This document shows positions 1 to 7,799 of a stretch of 64,000 bases of DNA, in pieces. The stretch is from Marinifilum sp965230805. Its GTDB lineage: Bacteria; Bacteroidota; Bacteroidia; Bacteroidales; Marinifilaceae. The number at the start of each line of letters is the position of its first letter. Position 1 is the first letter of the stretch. A program made the position numbers and the translations under genes. The stretch lies in contig NZ_OZ246019.1 in assembly GCF_965230805.1 (NCBI RefSeq), positions 1,302,001 through 1,366,000 on the forward strand, written 5' to 3'. The notes below the pieces were generated by a model that was not told where the DNA came from, searched no databases, and saw only the letters and a list, made by a program, of their open reading frames with translations.

Positions 1-1281
1 CCAATCCACTCTAAACGCTGTATGATCATTCACCATCACAGTAGAGGCATTAAATTGATTCACTGCGTTTAATGCTTTATCGATATTCGAAGTAAAAACT
101 GCCGACTGAAAAGCCAGCGGTAATGAATTCGATAAATCAATTGCTTCTTGCATTTCACGATAGGCATAAACACAAATAACCGGACCAAAAATCTCATGTT
201 GCGATACTTTCGAGTTCTGACATGGATTTAGAAGAACTGTTGGCTCATAGCAAGTATCTAATATCTTTTTCCCTCCACATAGCAATTGTGCCCCATCAGA
301 TATGGCTTCTTTCACCCATGTATCAACCCGCTCTACTTCGTAAGTTTCAATAAGAGGTCCTACTTCCGTTTCCGGATCAAGAGGATCGCCAACTTTTAAG
401 TTTTTAGCAATAGAAACCAACTGCTCACAAAACCTATCTACAATTCCTTCCTGAACAAAAACACGCTGTACCGATACACAAACCTGACCAGCATGGTAAA
501 ACCCTCCTTTTGCCAAAGCGGGAATGGCTTCCTCCAAATTTGCATCAGCTTCAACAATTACCGGAGCTGAGCCTCCATGTTCAAGCGCACATCTTGTACC
601 TGGAGCCAATTTCGAACGCAAATTCCAACCTACTTCTGCCGAACCTATAAAGGATAAATAATTCACGCGTTTATCTTCTACCAGATTGCCGGCATTTGTT
701 CTATCACAAATCACAAAATCGACCCAATCCTCAGGCAAACCCGCTTCTTCCATCATCTTCACCAACTCGATGGCCGACATTGGTGTACTGGTAGCTGGTT
801 TAATCAACACAGGGCATCCCACGGCAAAAGCTGGAACAACCTGATGCACTGCCAGATTAAGCGGATGATTAAATGCACTGATACTAAGAACCACGCCTAT
901 GGGTTCGCGCATGGTAAATCCCCAACGATTAACAGAAGCAGCAGTTGTTCCCATTGTAATTTGTTCGCCTTTCATCTGTCCGATGTGCTCTATTGCCAAT
1001 TGCACTCCATTAATGGCACGCAACACTTCCACCTTACTATCCTGATATGGCTTTCCTCCTTCGGCTGCCGCAATTTTCGTTAACTCTTCAACCCGAGTTT
1101 GCATGATGGCCTTTGTCTTCTCCAAAATTGCTATTCGTTCAAACGGCTTTAAGCATCGCGCTTTATCCTGAAAAAGTGCATATGCCTTTGCTATTTTTTC
1201 CTCGACCTGATTGCTGTCAAGCAAGGGAATTTCTTTTATCAAACTCCCATCAAATGGTGATTTTACTGATATTGTGCTCAT
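1..1281 (-). CDS. NAD(P)-dependent aldehyde dehydrogenase (3' end outside window)
   Basis: The minus-strand frame is open from an ATG at 1281 to the window edge, giving about 427 residues. Family hallmarks are the nucleotide-binding segment (SAFNHPLNLAVHQ), the glutamate motif LEHGGSAP and the catalytic cysteine in GQVCVSVQR. HEIFGPV follows near the C-terminal side. These place it in the ALDH superfamily, which oxidises aldehydes to carboxylates in the cytoplasm. The layout resembles lactaldehyde or phosphonoacetaldehyde-type ALDHs, but the substrate cannot be decided. The last roughly 40-50 residues lie beyond position 1. It is divergent from the S24 regulator at 1412, with a 130-bp shared spacer. 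Confidence 0.93.
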   Translation of the reverse strand, partial: MSTISVKSPFDGSLIKEIPLLDSNQVEEKIAKAYALFQDKARCLKPFERIAILEKTKAIMQTRVEELTKIAAAEGGKPYQDSKVEVLRAINGVQLAIEHIGQMKGEQITMGTTAASVNRWGFTMREPIGVVLSISAFNHPLNLAVHQVVPAFAVGCPVLIKPATSTPMSAIELVKMMEEAGLPEDWVDFVICDRTNAGNLVEDKRVNYLSFIGSAEVGWNLRSKLAPGTRCALEHGGSAPVIVEADANLEEAIPALAKGGFYHAGQVCVSVQRVFVQEGIVDRFCEQLVSIAKNLKVGDPLDPETEVGPLIETYEVERVDTWVKEAISDGAQLLCGGKKILDTCYEPTVLLNPCQNSKVSQHEIFGPVICVYAYREMQEAIDLSNSLPLAFQSAVFTSNIDKALNAVNQFNASTVMVNDHTAFRVDW

Positions 1282-1411
1282 TGTGTGTGTTTCATATTTT
1301 ACCAAAACAAAATACACGTTTTTGTCCTGAATTTAAGCATGAAGCCTGCAAAAGATCAATCCAAACTACTACTTTTGCTGCTCTCAATTTTACCGACTGA
1401 TAAGAATACAC

Positions 1412-2107
1412 ATGAAGAATCTAAATAAAAACCTAAAACATTTACGAATCAGAAAAAGACTATCACAGAATCGCCTGTCAGCCCGAATAGGAGTTGGAGC
1501 CTCATCAATCAGCTCCTACGAACAAAGAAAAAGTACCCCAAAAATTTCTACACTTTTAAAATATTCGGATTATTTTAATCGAAATCTGGATGAATTGGTA
1601 AAATCGGACATTGAAGAAGAGGAGAGAATTAAAAAGCGAGACACGAAAGGAGAAAACCTTCGAATTCTACCCATATTGGTTGATGAAAAAAACGATGAAA
1701 TGATTTCATTGGTTCCGGTTAAAGCAGCTGCCGGCTATTTAAACGGACACTCGGATGCCGAATTTATTAGCGAACTGCCAAACTTTAGAATGCCATTTGC
1801 CGAGCTTTCGGAAAATAAAACCTACAGGGCTTTCCAAATTGAAGGGGAAAGCATGTTGCCTGTGCCAGCAGGAGCATACATTATTTGCGAATATGTGCAA
1901 GATTGGCAACTGATAAAAGACAACACAAGCCACATTGTAGTTACTACCGACGATGGAATTGTTTACAAACGAGTATTGAAAGATTTCAACAACAATCAAT
2001 TGCTATTAAAGTCCGACAATAAAGAATACTTATCCTTTGAAGTAAGCCTAAACCAAGTGGTTGAGGTATGGAAGGCTTTGGGATTTGTTTCTTTTCAATT
2101 GCCATAG
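1412..2107 (+). CDS. XRE-family regulator with LexA-like S24 peptidase domain
   Basis: The protein has 231 residues. Residues about 8-60 form an HTH_3 domain (LRIRKRLSQNRLSARIGV). A charged linker follows, then a LexA/CI-like S24 domain from about residue 110. The catalytic serine is in GESMLPVPAG and the catalytic lysine in GIVYKRVL. Such proteins are DNA-binding repressors whose S24 domain may allow autocleavage. Short stand-alone examples are common in Bacteroidota, often without a known target. No typical Ala-Gly cleavage site was confirmed; AAAGYL near residue 105 is the best candidate. The neighbours are a divergent ALDH and an EamA transporter, so no regulon can be read from context. 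Confidence 0.88.
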   Translation: MKNLNKNLKHLRIRKRLSQNRLSARIGVGASSISSYEQRKSTPKISTLLKYSDYFNRNLDELVKSDIEEEERIKKRDTKGENLRILPILVDEKNDEMISLVPVKAAAGYLNGHSDAEFISELPNFRMPFAELSENKTYRAFQIEGESMLPVPAGAYIICEYVQDWQLIKDNTSHIVVTTDDGIVYKRVLKDFNNNQLLLKSDNKEYLSFEVSLNQVVEVWKALGFVSFQLP

Positions 2108-2162
2108 CTATTTGCTAAGAATTGAACCACAAAACAAAAAGTAAACCAGCAAATAGCTTTTG
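2106..2162 (+). terminator. Possible terminator after the S24 regulator
   Basis: An 11-bp perfect inverted repeat (AGCTATTTGCT at 2106-2116, AGCAAATAGCT at 2148-2158) has a 31-base loop and a short T run. The long loop makes this a weak call. Confidence 0.4.
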
Positions 2163-2261
2163 GGTGTAATACTGGTTTTAATATAAAATAGCTCTTATCG
2201 CTACTGCAATATTTTTTAAGGAAGAATCAACTTAAAAGGCCAAAAGAGTAAAACTGATTTT

Positions 2262-2277
2262 ATGGCAATTCCAGTAT
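2262..2277. repeat. Copy 1 of dispersed ATGGCAATWCCRGTAT motif
   Basis: The 16-bp word ATGGCAATTCCAGTAT lies in the spacer before the EamA gene. Near-identical words occur at 22559-22574 and 25532-25547, always between genes or at a gene end. Confidence 0.5.
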
Positions 2278-2421
2278 AAAAATCAATCTTCTTTTTTCCT
2301 AAGGCAACAAGCTGTAGGGTAGCCATCTGTTACTTTCCTGTTATTTTTTTATTTGGAAGTATCAGCGAATCTTTTTTTTTCTACTTTTGACTCCTTGTAA
2401 TTATTCTAAATAAGAAAACCA

Positions 2422-3372
2422 ATGAACACTCTTGCTTCTTCCAGTAATTTTAAGGGAGTACTGTATGCCATGCTCACTGCATTTTTATGGGGGTTTCTTC
2501 CCATTTTTTTAAAAGTGGCATTAAAAGATATCGATCCTGTTAGCATCGTATGGTTTCGTTTTGCTTTTGCTTTTTTAGTGCTGTTCATTTACTATTTAAT
2601 AAGAGATCGAAAGCAACTGAATATCATTAAGCGCCCTCCACTTATACTAATTATTGCTGCCGTTGCATTAGGGGTTAACTACATTGGTTTTCTGCAAGGA
2701 TTAAACTACACTAGTCCCAGCAATGCTCAAATCATTATTCAATCGGGGCCAATATTGCTTGCTTTAGTGGGCGTAATCATGTTTAAAGAGCGGTTAAACC
2801 TAAAGCAGCTTGCCGGTTTTGGCATTGCCGGCATCGGATTGTTCCTGTTCTATCGCACTCAACTGCAAACATTCATTCACGATACCAATGCTTTTAACCT
2901 TGGCTTTTTTTGGGTAGAGCTGGGGGCAGTTACCTGGGTATTATATGCTGTCTTGCAAAAGAAACTGGTGCAAAAACACCCTGCTCAGGCTCTCAATATG
3001 GTACTTTATGGAATTCCTGCACTTCTCTACACGCCGATGACCGATTTTTCGGCTTTTCAGGACTTGGACTTTAAAACCTGGGCCATTGTGGTATTTCTTG
3101 GAGTGAACACCTTGGTAGCTTATGGCTCTATTGCCTTGGCTTTTAAATACACCGAAGCCTATAAGGTTAGCATTATTGTTACCCTAAATCCAATTATTAC
3201 GCTAATTAGCATGTCTGTTCTTACTTCCCTTAGGGTAAGCTGGATACAACCCGAAAGCATGACTCTTTATTCGCTGATTGGTGCCATTTTGGTAATTGGC
3301 GGTGCAGTTACCGCAGTGTTTTTTTCGCGCGAAAAGAAAAAAAGAGTGCTTGCTGTGCAGAAAGAGGGATAG
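2422..3372 (+). CDS. EamA/DMT-family permease
   Basis: The protein has 316 residues and ten hydrophobic segments in two homologous EamA halves. The first half begins YAMLTAFLWGFLPIFLK, and the second begins after about residue 160 with WVELGAVTWVLYAVLQKK. The length and the C-terminal basic tail (SREKKKRV) are usual for drug/metabolite transporters such as RhaT/YdcZ relatives. The substrate is unknown; members export amino acids, nucleobases or drugs. The gene stands alone, about 310 bp after the S24 regulator and just before a repeat-rich boundary of the accessory island, so it probably marks the last core gene on that side. Confidence 0.9.
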   Translation: MNTLASSSNFKGVLYAMLTAFLWGFLPIFLKVALKDIDPVSIVWFRFAFAFLVLFIYYLIRDRKQLNIIKRPPLILIIAAVALGVNYIGFLQGLNYTSPSNAQIIIQSGPILLALVGVIMFKERLNLKQLAGFGIAGIGLFLFYRTQLQTFIHDTNAFNLGFFWVELGAVTWVLYAVLQKKLVQKHPAQALNMVLYGIPALLYTPMTDFSAFQDLDFKTWAIVVFLGVNTLVAYGSIALAFKYTEAYKVSIIVTLNPIITLISMSVLTSLRVSWIQPESMTLYSLIGAILVIGGAVTAVFFSREKKKRVLAVQKEG

Positions 3373-3420
3373 CAATGATCTCAAATTGTTTTTTGGGAAT
3401 TGAAAATCCATTTGCTCTAT

Positions 3421-3519
3421 GAGCCCTTATTACAATCAAGACTAGCTGACTTGCTAAACCTCTAAAATTGAATTAGAAATTCATTACTCCTTGAGCCCTG
3501 ATTGCAAATCAGGACTAGC
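3421..3519. repeat. Pair of REP-like hairpin repeats
   Basis: Two 27-bp direct copies, at 3421-3447 and 3493-3519, match except for a few bases (GAGCCCT..TT.CAA...). The second contains the hairpin CCTGATTGCAAATCAGG. Short palindromic repeats of this kind resemble REP/RAYT-associated sequences; no RAYT transposase is in the window. They sit at the edge of the accessory island. Confidence 0.55.
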
Positions 3520-3524
3520 GGGGT

Positions 3525-3550
3525 GTTGTGCAACGGTTACTTTTGTTAGC
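3525..3550 (-). other. Degenerate attC-like arm at the 3' end of the SPFH-like gene
   Basis: The plus-strand text TGTTGTGCAACGGTTAC lines up with the left arms of the palindromes at 4594 and 6421 (TTGCGTACAACGGCG and TGCCCATAACGGTAA). No opposite arm was found before the gene end at 3558, so this looks like a remnant or an end arm of the cassette region. Confidence 0.35.
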
Positions 3551-3557
3551 AAACGTT

Positions 3558-4082
3558 TTATTTATTGGCTTTCCTCGCCTCTTCTTCTTTTAAAAGCCTC
3601 TCATAGATTTTTTGTTTTAATTTTTCAGAAAACTGAATACTTCTAAATAGAATAGCTTCAATTTGTATATGATCTTTTTTGAATCTATTTCTTAATTTTT
3701 CCAAAATAAGAGTTTCAACTTCTTTCCGTTTGAAACTATATATTTCTCCTATACTATATTGCTCAAAGATTCCATTCATTATTTTTAATACTTCGGGATG
3801 AATTCCCTCATTTGTATCATTTTTGTCAGATTGTAGGGTAACTATGTGGTTATTATCTAATGTATAATATCTCATTGCAAAACTATAATGAAAAGATACC
3901 CCATTCTTTGCGACGGAATTAATTGAATCACCTCTTACTTGCTGGTAGAATATTTGATCATTCATTGATATAAGAAAGGAGTGAGTATTTGATCTTATCT
4001 TGTTTAGCTGAATGGTCAATTTATTACCCCATGAATAAATAGATGTTAATAATAAAAATGTAATTAAAATTATATTTTTCAT
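3558..4082 (-). CDS. Small secreted SPFH/Band 7-like protein
   Basis: The protein has 174 residues. It starts with a Sec signal peptide (MKNIILITFLLLTSIYSWG), so it should act outside the inner membrane. The C-terminal half carries features of the prohibitin/stomatin (SPFH) fold: SIGEIYSFKRKEVE, then HIQIEAILFRSIQF and a terminal charged helix KLKQKIYERLLKEEEA. Classical SPFH proteins are longer, membrane-anchored and oligomeric; this one ends where the coiled-coil would begin. Its ATG overlaps the stop of the upstream TcmP-like fragment by four bases (ATGA type), implying translational coupling. The SPFH assignment is from pattern only; a secreted protein of unknown function is the safe alternative. 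Confidence 0.6.
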   Translation of the reverse strand: MKNIILITFLLLTSIYSWGNKLTIQLNKIRSNTHSFLISMNDQIFYQQVRGDSINSVAKNGVSFHYSFAMRYYTLDNNHIVTLQSDKNDTNEGIHPEVLKIMNGIFEQYSIGEIYSFKRKEVETLILEKLRNRFKKDHIQIEAILFRSIQFSEKLKQKIYERLLKEEEARKANK

Positions 4083-4414
4083 ACTACTAATTTGGTGTCA
4101 AGAATGTTTGCTAATGGTAAATTGTATGGTGTCGTAGCGGATACACACCTACCAGGTCCGCTACAAATCTCAATATAGTTTAACTCTCCACCCCATTTGT
4201 TTTTCATGCCATTAGAGAAGATTCCAAAATATTGAACAAGATGATATATTTTTTGCATACCCCACTCTCCAACGCACCCTATTGGTAAATTATCAAAAGT
4301 AGAGTTTGTACCAGTACACAAATCGTTTTCAGTTATTTCTTTTCTGTCGTATTTATTACAACCTTGCTTGCATTCCTTGTTCTGAATATAATTTAAATCT
4401 AACCTATCTTTCAT
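4079..4414 (-). CDS. N-terminal fragment resembling three-Cys-motif partner protein TcmP
   Basis: The first ATG is at 4414, giving about 111 residues; a TTG three codons earlier is also possible. Cysteines occur as CKQGC and later ENDLC and PIGC. They precede GEWGMQKIYHLVQYF and YIEICSGPGRC, which match the start of TcmP proteins, where an acidic residue and a GPGR motif form part of a methyltransferase-like fold. TcmP proteins are usually about 300 residues or more and pair with Gp37/Gp68 radical-SAM-like proteins; neither the remainder nor the partner is present here. The reading frame stops soon after GPGRC, so this is likely a truncated gene whose tail was replaced by the SPFH-like gene. 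Confidence 0.5.
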   Translation of the reverse strand: MKDRLDLNYIQNKECKQGCNKYDRKEITENDLCTGTNSTFDNLPIGCVGEWGMQKIYHLVQYFGIFSNGMKNKWGGELNYIEICSGPGRCVSATTPYNLPLANILDTKLVV

Positions 4415-4593
4415 AGTAATCAATAGTTTATCTGGTTGGAAGCGTGGGTAAGAAAGAAAAGCATGTGTTTGGCAGCGAAGGGATGATTGCAGGGATGGGC
4501 TGACAAACTTATGCTTTGCGCATTGGGGTTTTTTAGTATTTCGGTCTCTTTTTTTCTCATCAATTTAGCACTATATTTCTGTCTGGGTGGCTG
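4415..4593. other. Spacer upstream of the TcmP-like fragment
   Basis: This 180-bp spacer has no coding potential that I can support. It should hold the promoter for the two minus-strand genes below it. No clear Bacteroidota -33/-7 pair was identified. Confidence 0.3.
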
Positions 4594-4720
4594 TTGCGTA
4601 CAACGGCGAATTGTATGAAACGTAGCCGATTGCGAGCTACAAACTTATCAAACGGAGATAAGATACTACACTACAAGTTTGTAAAATCTCGGCTATGTTT
4701 TATACAAAATGTTATGGGCT
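4594..4720 (-). repeat. attC-like large imperfect palindrome 1
   Basis: The outer arms pair: the left arm reads ACAACGGCGAATTGTATGA, and the right arm read in reverse complement gives CCCATAACATTTTGTATAA. The inner arms continue as AACGTAGCCGA and AACATAGCCGA, ending in ACAAACTT on both sides, around a roughly 35-bp apex. The outer arm sequence is shared with the palindrome at 6421-10390 while the inner stem differs but stays self-complementary, the design of integron attC recombination sites. It lies directly after the stop codon of the minus-strand gene at 4722, as an attC does in a gene cassette. Confidence 0.6.
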
Positions 4721-4721
4721 T

Positions 4722-5816
4722 TTATTTACATTCATTTAGTATCTTTCCAATTAAATTTTCAATGTTTGCATTTATATATGGTATATCATATTGACCTAGA
4801 TTTTTCCAATATTCATTAGTATATGAAGTTGATTCAGGAAAGGCATAACTTGATGATTTTATTAGCTTGAATTCTTCTTTGCTTATATAACTTCTATTAA
4901 AAATATATAATTCATCAATACCTTCTAGTTTTACTGATTTGTTATCTTTTTTATGTTTAAATAATATTAGACGATGCTTTTTCCTTCTCAATATATCTTT
5001 TGTAGAAAGTAAGGATAATTTAATATTGGGATAGATTTCCGTAAGTTCGTTGCTTGTTATTTGAGAAGTATAATTAAAAAGTGTTCTTGTTTCGTGTTTT
5101 TTTGGTGCAATAAAATCCAAATTTAAAAGAACTGTGCTATCTCCAAAATTTCGTTCAACTATACCTACAACAGAAGAATCCTTTGTTATTTCTATAATAT
5201 TTTTAGAAATATCTCTAACCTTGTAATTCTTCTTACTTAAAGTTTTAAGAATCGAGCCGTGTACTATTCTTGGTATGCCAGCCAAACGCATCACTATCAT
5301 ATTTGTTCTTTTTTTTTCGGCTTGAACTAAAACATTATTGCAATATGAACGATTCTCAATAATCCTCATTTTTATTTTTTTTTCATTTTTAACAGGAATG
5401 TAATATTCAACAATGCCATCCGTAAAATATTTTGGAATGTTATCATCAAGCTCGTAGCTTCTATAATAACCTTTTAACACAATAATTTCCGGCTTACTGG
5501 ACATCACAATACTCTCTGCTAAAATATGAGTATTCTTAATCATAAAAACAGAATCATTAGCATTTAAATCCTCATAAGAAATTTTAATGCTTTTATAAGA
5601 TATATGTTGAACAATCAAAGAATCGCATTGAGCAGAATTATCAGCATCTATTTCAATTATTCCATTTAAATCAGATGTTGCAAGTAGATTCCCATTCTCT
5701 GATACTACATGTGCAAATAAGATTGGTGAGTGTGTGTCTGTGTCAATTAAAACAGTTTGCCCAAAGCTATAATAATTAATATTATATAGTAGTAAAATAC
5801 AGAAAATTATTCGCAT
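4722..5816 (-). CDS. Secreted protein with carboxypeptidase-regulatory-like (CarboxypepD_reg) domain
   Basis: The protein has 364 residues. A Sec signal peptide (MRIIFCILLLYNINYYSFG) precedes a CarboxypepD_reg-like beta-sandwich at about residues 25-100, with the usual features ILFAHVV, TSDLNGIIEI and HISYKSIKI. The rest is a predicted beta-rich region without a motif I recognise. In Bacteroidota this domain occurs at the N-terminus of TonB-dependent receptors and of stand-alone periplasmic or surface proteins; no plug or barrel follows here. It lies 56 bp after the double-glycine peptide gene, with a hairpin between, and its stop abuts an attC-like palindrome, so it is the terminal gene of that cassette. 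Confidence 0.75.
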   Translation of the reverse strand: MRIIFCILLLYNINYYSFGQTVLIDTDTHSPILFAHVVSENGNLLATSDLNGIIEIDADNSAQCDSLIVQHISYKSIKISYEDLNANDSVFMIKNTHILAESIVMSSKPEIIVLKGYYRSYELDDNIPKYFTDGIVEYYIPVKNEKKIKMRIIENRSYCNNVLVQAEKKRTNMIVMRLAGIPRIVHGSILKTLSKKNYKVRDISKNIIEITKDSSVVGIVERNFGDSTVLLNLDFIAPKKHETRTLFNYTSQITSNELTEIYPNIKLSLLSTKDILRRKKHRLILFKHKKDNKSVKLEGIDELYIFNRSYISKEEFKLIKSSSYAFPESTSYTNEYWKNLGQYDIPYINANIENLIGKILNECK

Positions 5817-5832
5817 AATTACAAAAATTTCA

Positions 5833-5863
5833 AGGGGTCAAATCAATTATTGACTTGACCCCT
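5833..5863 (-). terminator. Hairpin after the double-glycine peptide gene
   Basis: A 9-bp perfect stem (AGGGGTCAA / TTGACCCCT) has a 13-base loop. On the minus strand it is followed by TTGAAATTTTTGT. It separates the peptide gene from the gene at 4722-5816 and probably ends or attenuates that transcript. Confidence 0.55.
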
Positions 5864-5872
5864 AAAGATTAA

Positions 5873-6031
5873 TTAATAAGTGTCCCAAATTTTCTTACCA
5901 AAGAGATAACCTCGACTACCTTTTTTTCCATCAAACCAACCTTCAATACGAATGATTGAGATACCGCCTTGTACCTTTTTCATTTCATTCTTTGTTAATT
6001 CCTGGACTTGGAACATTTCTAAATTTTTCAT
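5873..6031 (-). CDS. Double-glycine leader peptide (bacteriocin/pheromone-like precursor)
   Basis: The gene encodes 52 residues from ATG 6031 to TAA 5873. The first 23 residues form a classical double-glycine leader: MKNLEMFQVQ, then ELTKNEMKKVQGG, matching the ELxxxEMxxVxGG pattern cut by C39 peptidase-containing ABC transporters. The predicted core is 29 residues, beginning ISIIRIEGWF and ending KKIWDTY; it is basic and aromatic and has no cysteine. Bacteroidota carry many such precursors, used as secreted bacteriocins, signals or RiPP substrates. The upstream regulator stop (6033-6035) ends one base before this ATG, so the two are translationally coupled. No exporter or modifying enzyme is in the window. 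Product function is unknown. Confidence 0.75.
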   Translation of the reverse strand: MKNLEMFQVQELTKNEMKKVQGGISIIRIEGWFDGKKGSRGYLFGKKIWDTY

Positions 6032-6032
6032 T

Positions 6033-6400
6033 TTAAACTAATTTTAAGTTATTAAAAATATTATCGAACCAAAAATAGTTTACTCCACTCTCATTTTTTG
6101 ATAGTGAGTTTCTATCAAAGTTAAAAAACATTCCTCCTTCAATTTTTTGTTGGTCTTTTTTATCTATTTCATAACAAAATCTAATCTCTAATTTACCATC
6201 GAATTCATAAACATATGAACTTCTGCTTTTATCAAAAATATTGGACAGGATGCTCTTTCCTTCAAATAATTAATAACTCGATATAAATGACTTTCTGATA
6301 TTCCCAACTTGTTTGCAAATTCTTTTGGGGAACCTGTCATCTTCATTTTTATCATCTGGTCTACTCTTTCGTAAAATTCTTTATTCTCAAATTCTTTCAT
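6033..6400 (-). pseudogene. Helix-turn-helix regulator, frameshifted, coupled to the peptide gene
   Basis: From ATG 6400 the frame encodes MKEFENKEFYERVDQM and a helix-turn-helix (GSPKEFANKLGISESHLYR, then VINYLKE), then goes out of frame after CPIF. The continuation, FDKSRSSYVYEFDGKLEIRF and on to FNNLKLV, lies in another minus-strand frame and ends at TAA 6033. Adding one base in the five-A run at plus 6234-6238 restores a single 122-residue protein. It is either a recent mutation, a sequencing error, or slippage at the homopolymer. The product would be a small winged-helix-like regulator; its overlap with the peptide start suggests it controls, or is co-made with, the peptide. An ATG at 6436 is also in frame but less likely. 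Confidence 0.6.
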
Positions 6401-6420
6401 ATTAAAGCTAATTATACTTA

Positions 6421-6448
6421 CTGGGTAATTGCCCATAACGGTAAATTG
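6421..6448 (-). repeat. attC-like palindrome 2, left arm (interrupted by intron 1)
   Basis: The plus-strand text TGCCCATAACGGTAAATTG continues, after removal of intron 1, into TATGAGTAGTGGCAG at 8344. The joined arm pairs with the right arm around 8420-8454 and 10374-10385, which in reverse complement reads CTACCCACAACATTTTG then TATAAGTAATGGCAG. Confidence 0.6.
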
Positions 6449-6545
6449 GTCGAGTAGGCAAAGGGAGTTTCACCCTAAGCCTCTCACAGAACCGTACGTG
6501 ACAGTCTCCCGTCATACGGCTCTTGTTATACAATCGATACCAAAT

Positions 6546-7799
6546 TTAACAAGATAATCCAACTTGCCAATGGTAAAACAGGTAAGGAAATTGTTTCTTT
6601 ATCCGTTCGTACCACTTAAAGGCTTTGTTTAAACTTGTCTTGTAGCGTTTATACCGCATTCTTGCCCAGCGTATCAAACGATTTCGCAACAACTGAAATA
6701 CTTTAACTAGTTCTGATTTCCTGAACTTCCCATAGTAATTGACCCACCCCCTTATCATAGGGTTAAGGTATTGGGCAACTCCAACTATGCTTTTGAAGCT
6801 CAGTTTCTCTACTTTAATTTCTTCCAGTTTGTCCGCAATCCGTTTTCTCGAACTTATACTTATAGCACAATCAAATCCAAGGAACAGCTTGCCTGTTTTC
6901 CTGGACGGGGTTGTGCGGGGCTGAAAAGAGTACCCTAGAAAATCGAACTTCACCAGCTCGTGTTTCTCTCTTCTGCGGTAATCTTTACAATACACAATTT
7001 TGGTCTTGTCAGGATGGAGTTCCAACCCACATGACTTCATCCGTGAATCTAGTTGGCCCAGTATAAGCTCCGCTTGTTTCTTGCTACCGCAATGAATAAT
7101 CGCATCGTCGGCATATCGTGCGAATTTCAGTGTAGGGTCTGTTAGTTCCAGCCATTTGTCCAGTGCGTAATGTAGGTAAAGGTTGGCCAACAGGGGGCTT
7201 ATCACTCCTCCTTGCGGTGTACCTTTGCCTTGTTTTTGCTCCAACTCCCCTGACTTTAATTGAACAGGCATTTCCAGCCACCTCTCAATGTACATGCAAA
7301 CCCACTTTTCGGCCACATGCTTTTCTACCGCCACCATCAGCTTGCCATGGTCGATATTGTCAAAGAACCCTTTGATGTCCAAGTCGATTACCCAATCCGT
7401 TCGTCTACAGTTTTCTCTTACCGATGACAGTGCCTGATGGGCATTCTTGCTGGGACGATAGCCATACGAATGAGGGCTGAATATCTCCTCCATTCGTGGC
7501 TCTATAAAGTCCTTTACAACCTTTTGACCAATCCTGTCCGATATAGTGGGGATGCCCAACTTGCGCATCTTTCCGTCTTTCTTGGGTATTTCAACTTGCT
7601 TTACCGGTGGCGGAAAATAACTTCCCGATGACATGCGGTTCCAAAGTTTGTAGAGGTGTTTTGAACGGTTCGCATCAAATTCTTCCATACTTACCGAGTC
7701 CACCCCTGCACTTCCTTTGTTCGCTTTTACTTTCTTATAAGCCTGCCAAACCATTTCTCGGCTTACAGGTATCGATTTTGTCTCATACCATAAATTCAT
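6546..7799 (-). CDS. ltrA: Group II intron reverse transcriptase/maturase (intron 1)
   Basis: The protein has 417 residues. RT blocks are visible in order: NKGSAGVDSV, KMRKLGIPTISDRIGQ, HSYGYRPSKNAHQAL, VIDLDIKGFFDNIDH, GTPQGGVISPLLANLYL, and the catalytic FARYADDAIIHC. The maturase (X) domain follows (GWVNYYGKF and RNRLIRWARMRYKRYK). There is no C-terminal HNH endonuclease domain, so insertion would use single-stranded or replication-fork DNA, as in endonuclease-less introns that prefer hairpin targets. This fits its location inside an attC-like arm. It is encoded in domain IV and read in the same sense as the intron RNA. It is only distantly related to the intron 2 protein. Confidence 0.93.
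   Translation of the reverse strand: MNLWYETKSIPVSREMVWQAYKKVKANKGSAGVDSVSMEEFDANRSKHLYKLWNRMSSGSYFPPPVKQVEIPKKDGKMRKLGIPTISDRIGQKVVKDFIEPRMEEIFSPHSYGYRPSKNAHQALSSVRENCRRTDWVIDLDIKGFFDNIDHGKLMVAVEKHVAEKWVCMYIERWLEMPVQLKSGELEQKQGKGTPQGGVISPLLANLYLHYALDKWLELTDPTLKFARYADDAIIHCGSKKQAELILGQLDSRMKSCGLELHPDKTKIVYCKDYRRREKHELVKFDFLGYSFQPRTTPSRKTGKLFLGFDCAISISSRKRIADKLEEIKVEKLSFKSIVGVAQYLNPMIRGWVNYYGKFRKSELVKVFQLLRNRLIRWARMRYKRYKTSLNKAFKWYERIKKQFPYLFYHWQVGLSC

Noticed and set aside
844..1400. Small plus-strand genes opposite the aldehyde dehydrogenase
   Set aside because: They are antisense shadows of a strongly coding minus-strand frame; no own family features.
4594..4794. 66-codon plus-strand gene
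   Set aside because: It lies within the attC-like palindrome and the end of the opposite gene, with no protein-like content.
6188..6436. Intact 82-residue regulator starting at 6436
   Set aside because: Homology-like sequence continues in another frame beyond CPIF; the short version ends in non-matching residues, and ATG 6400 fits better.
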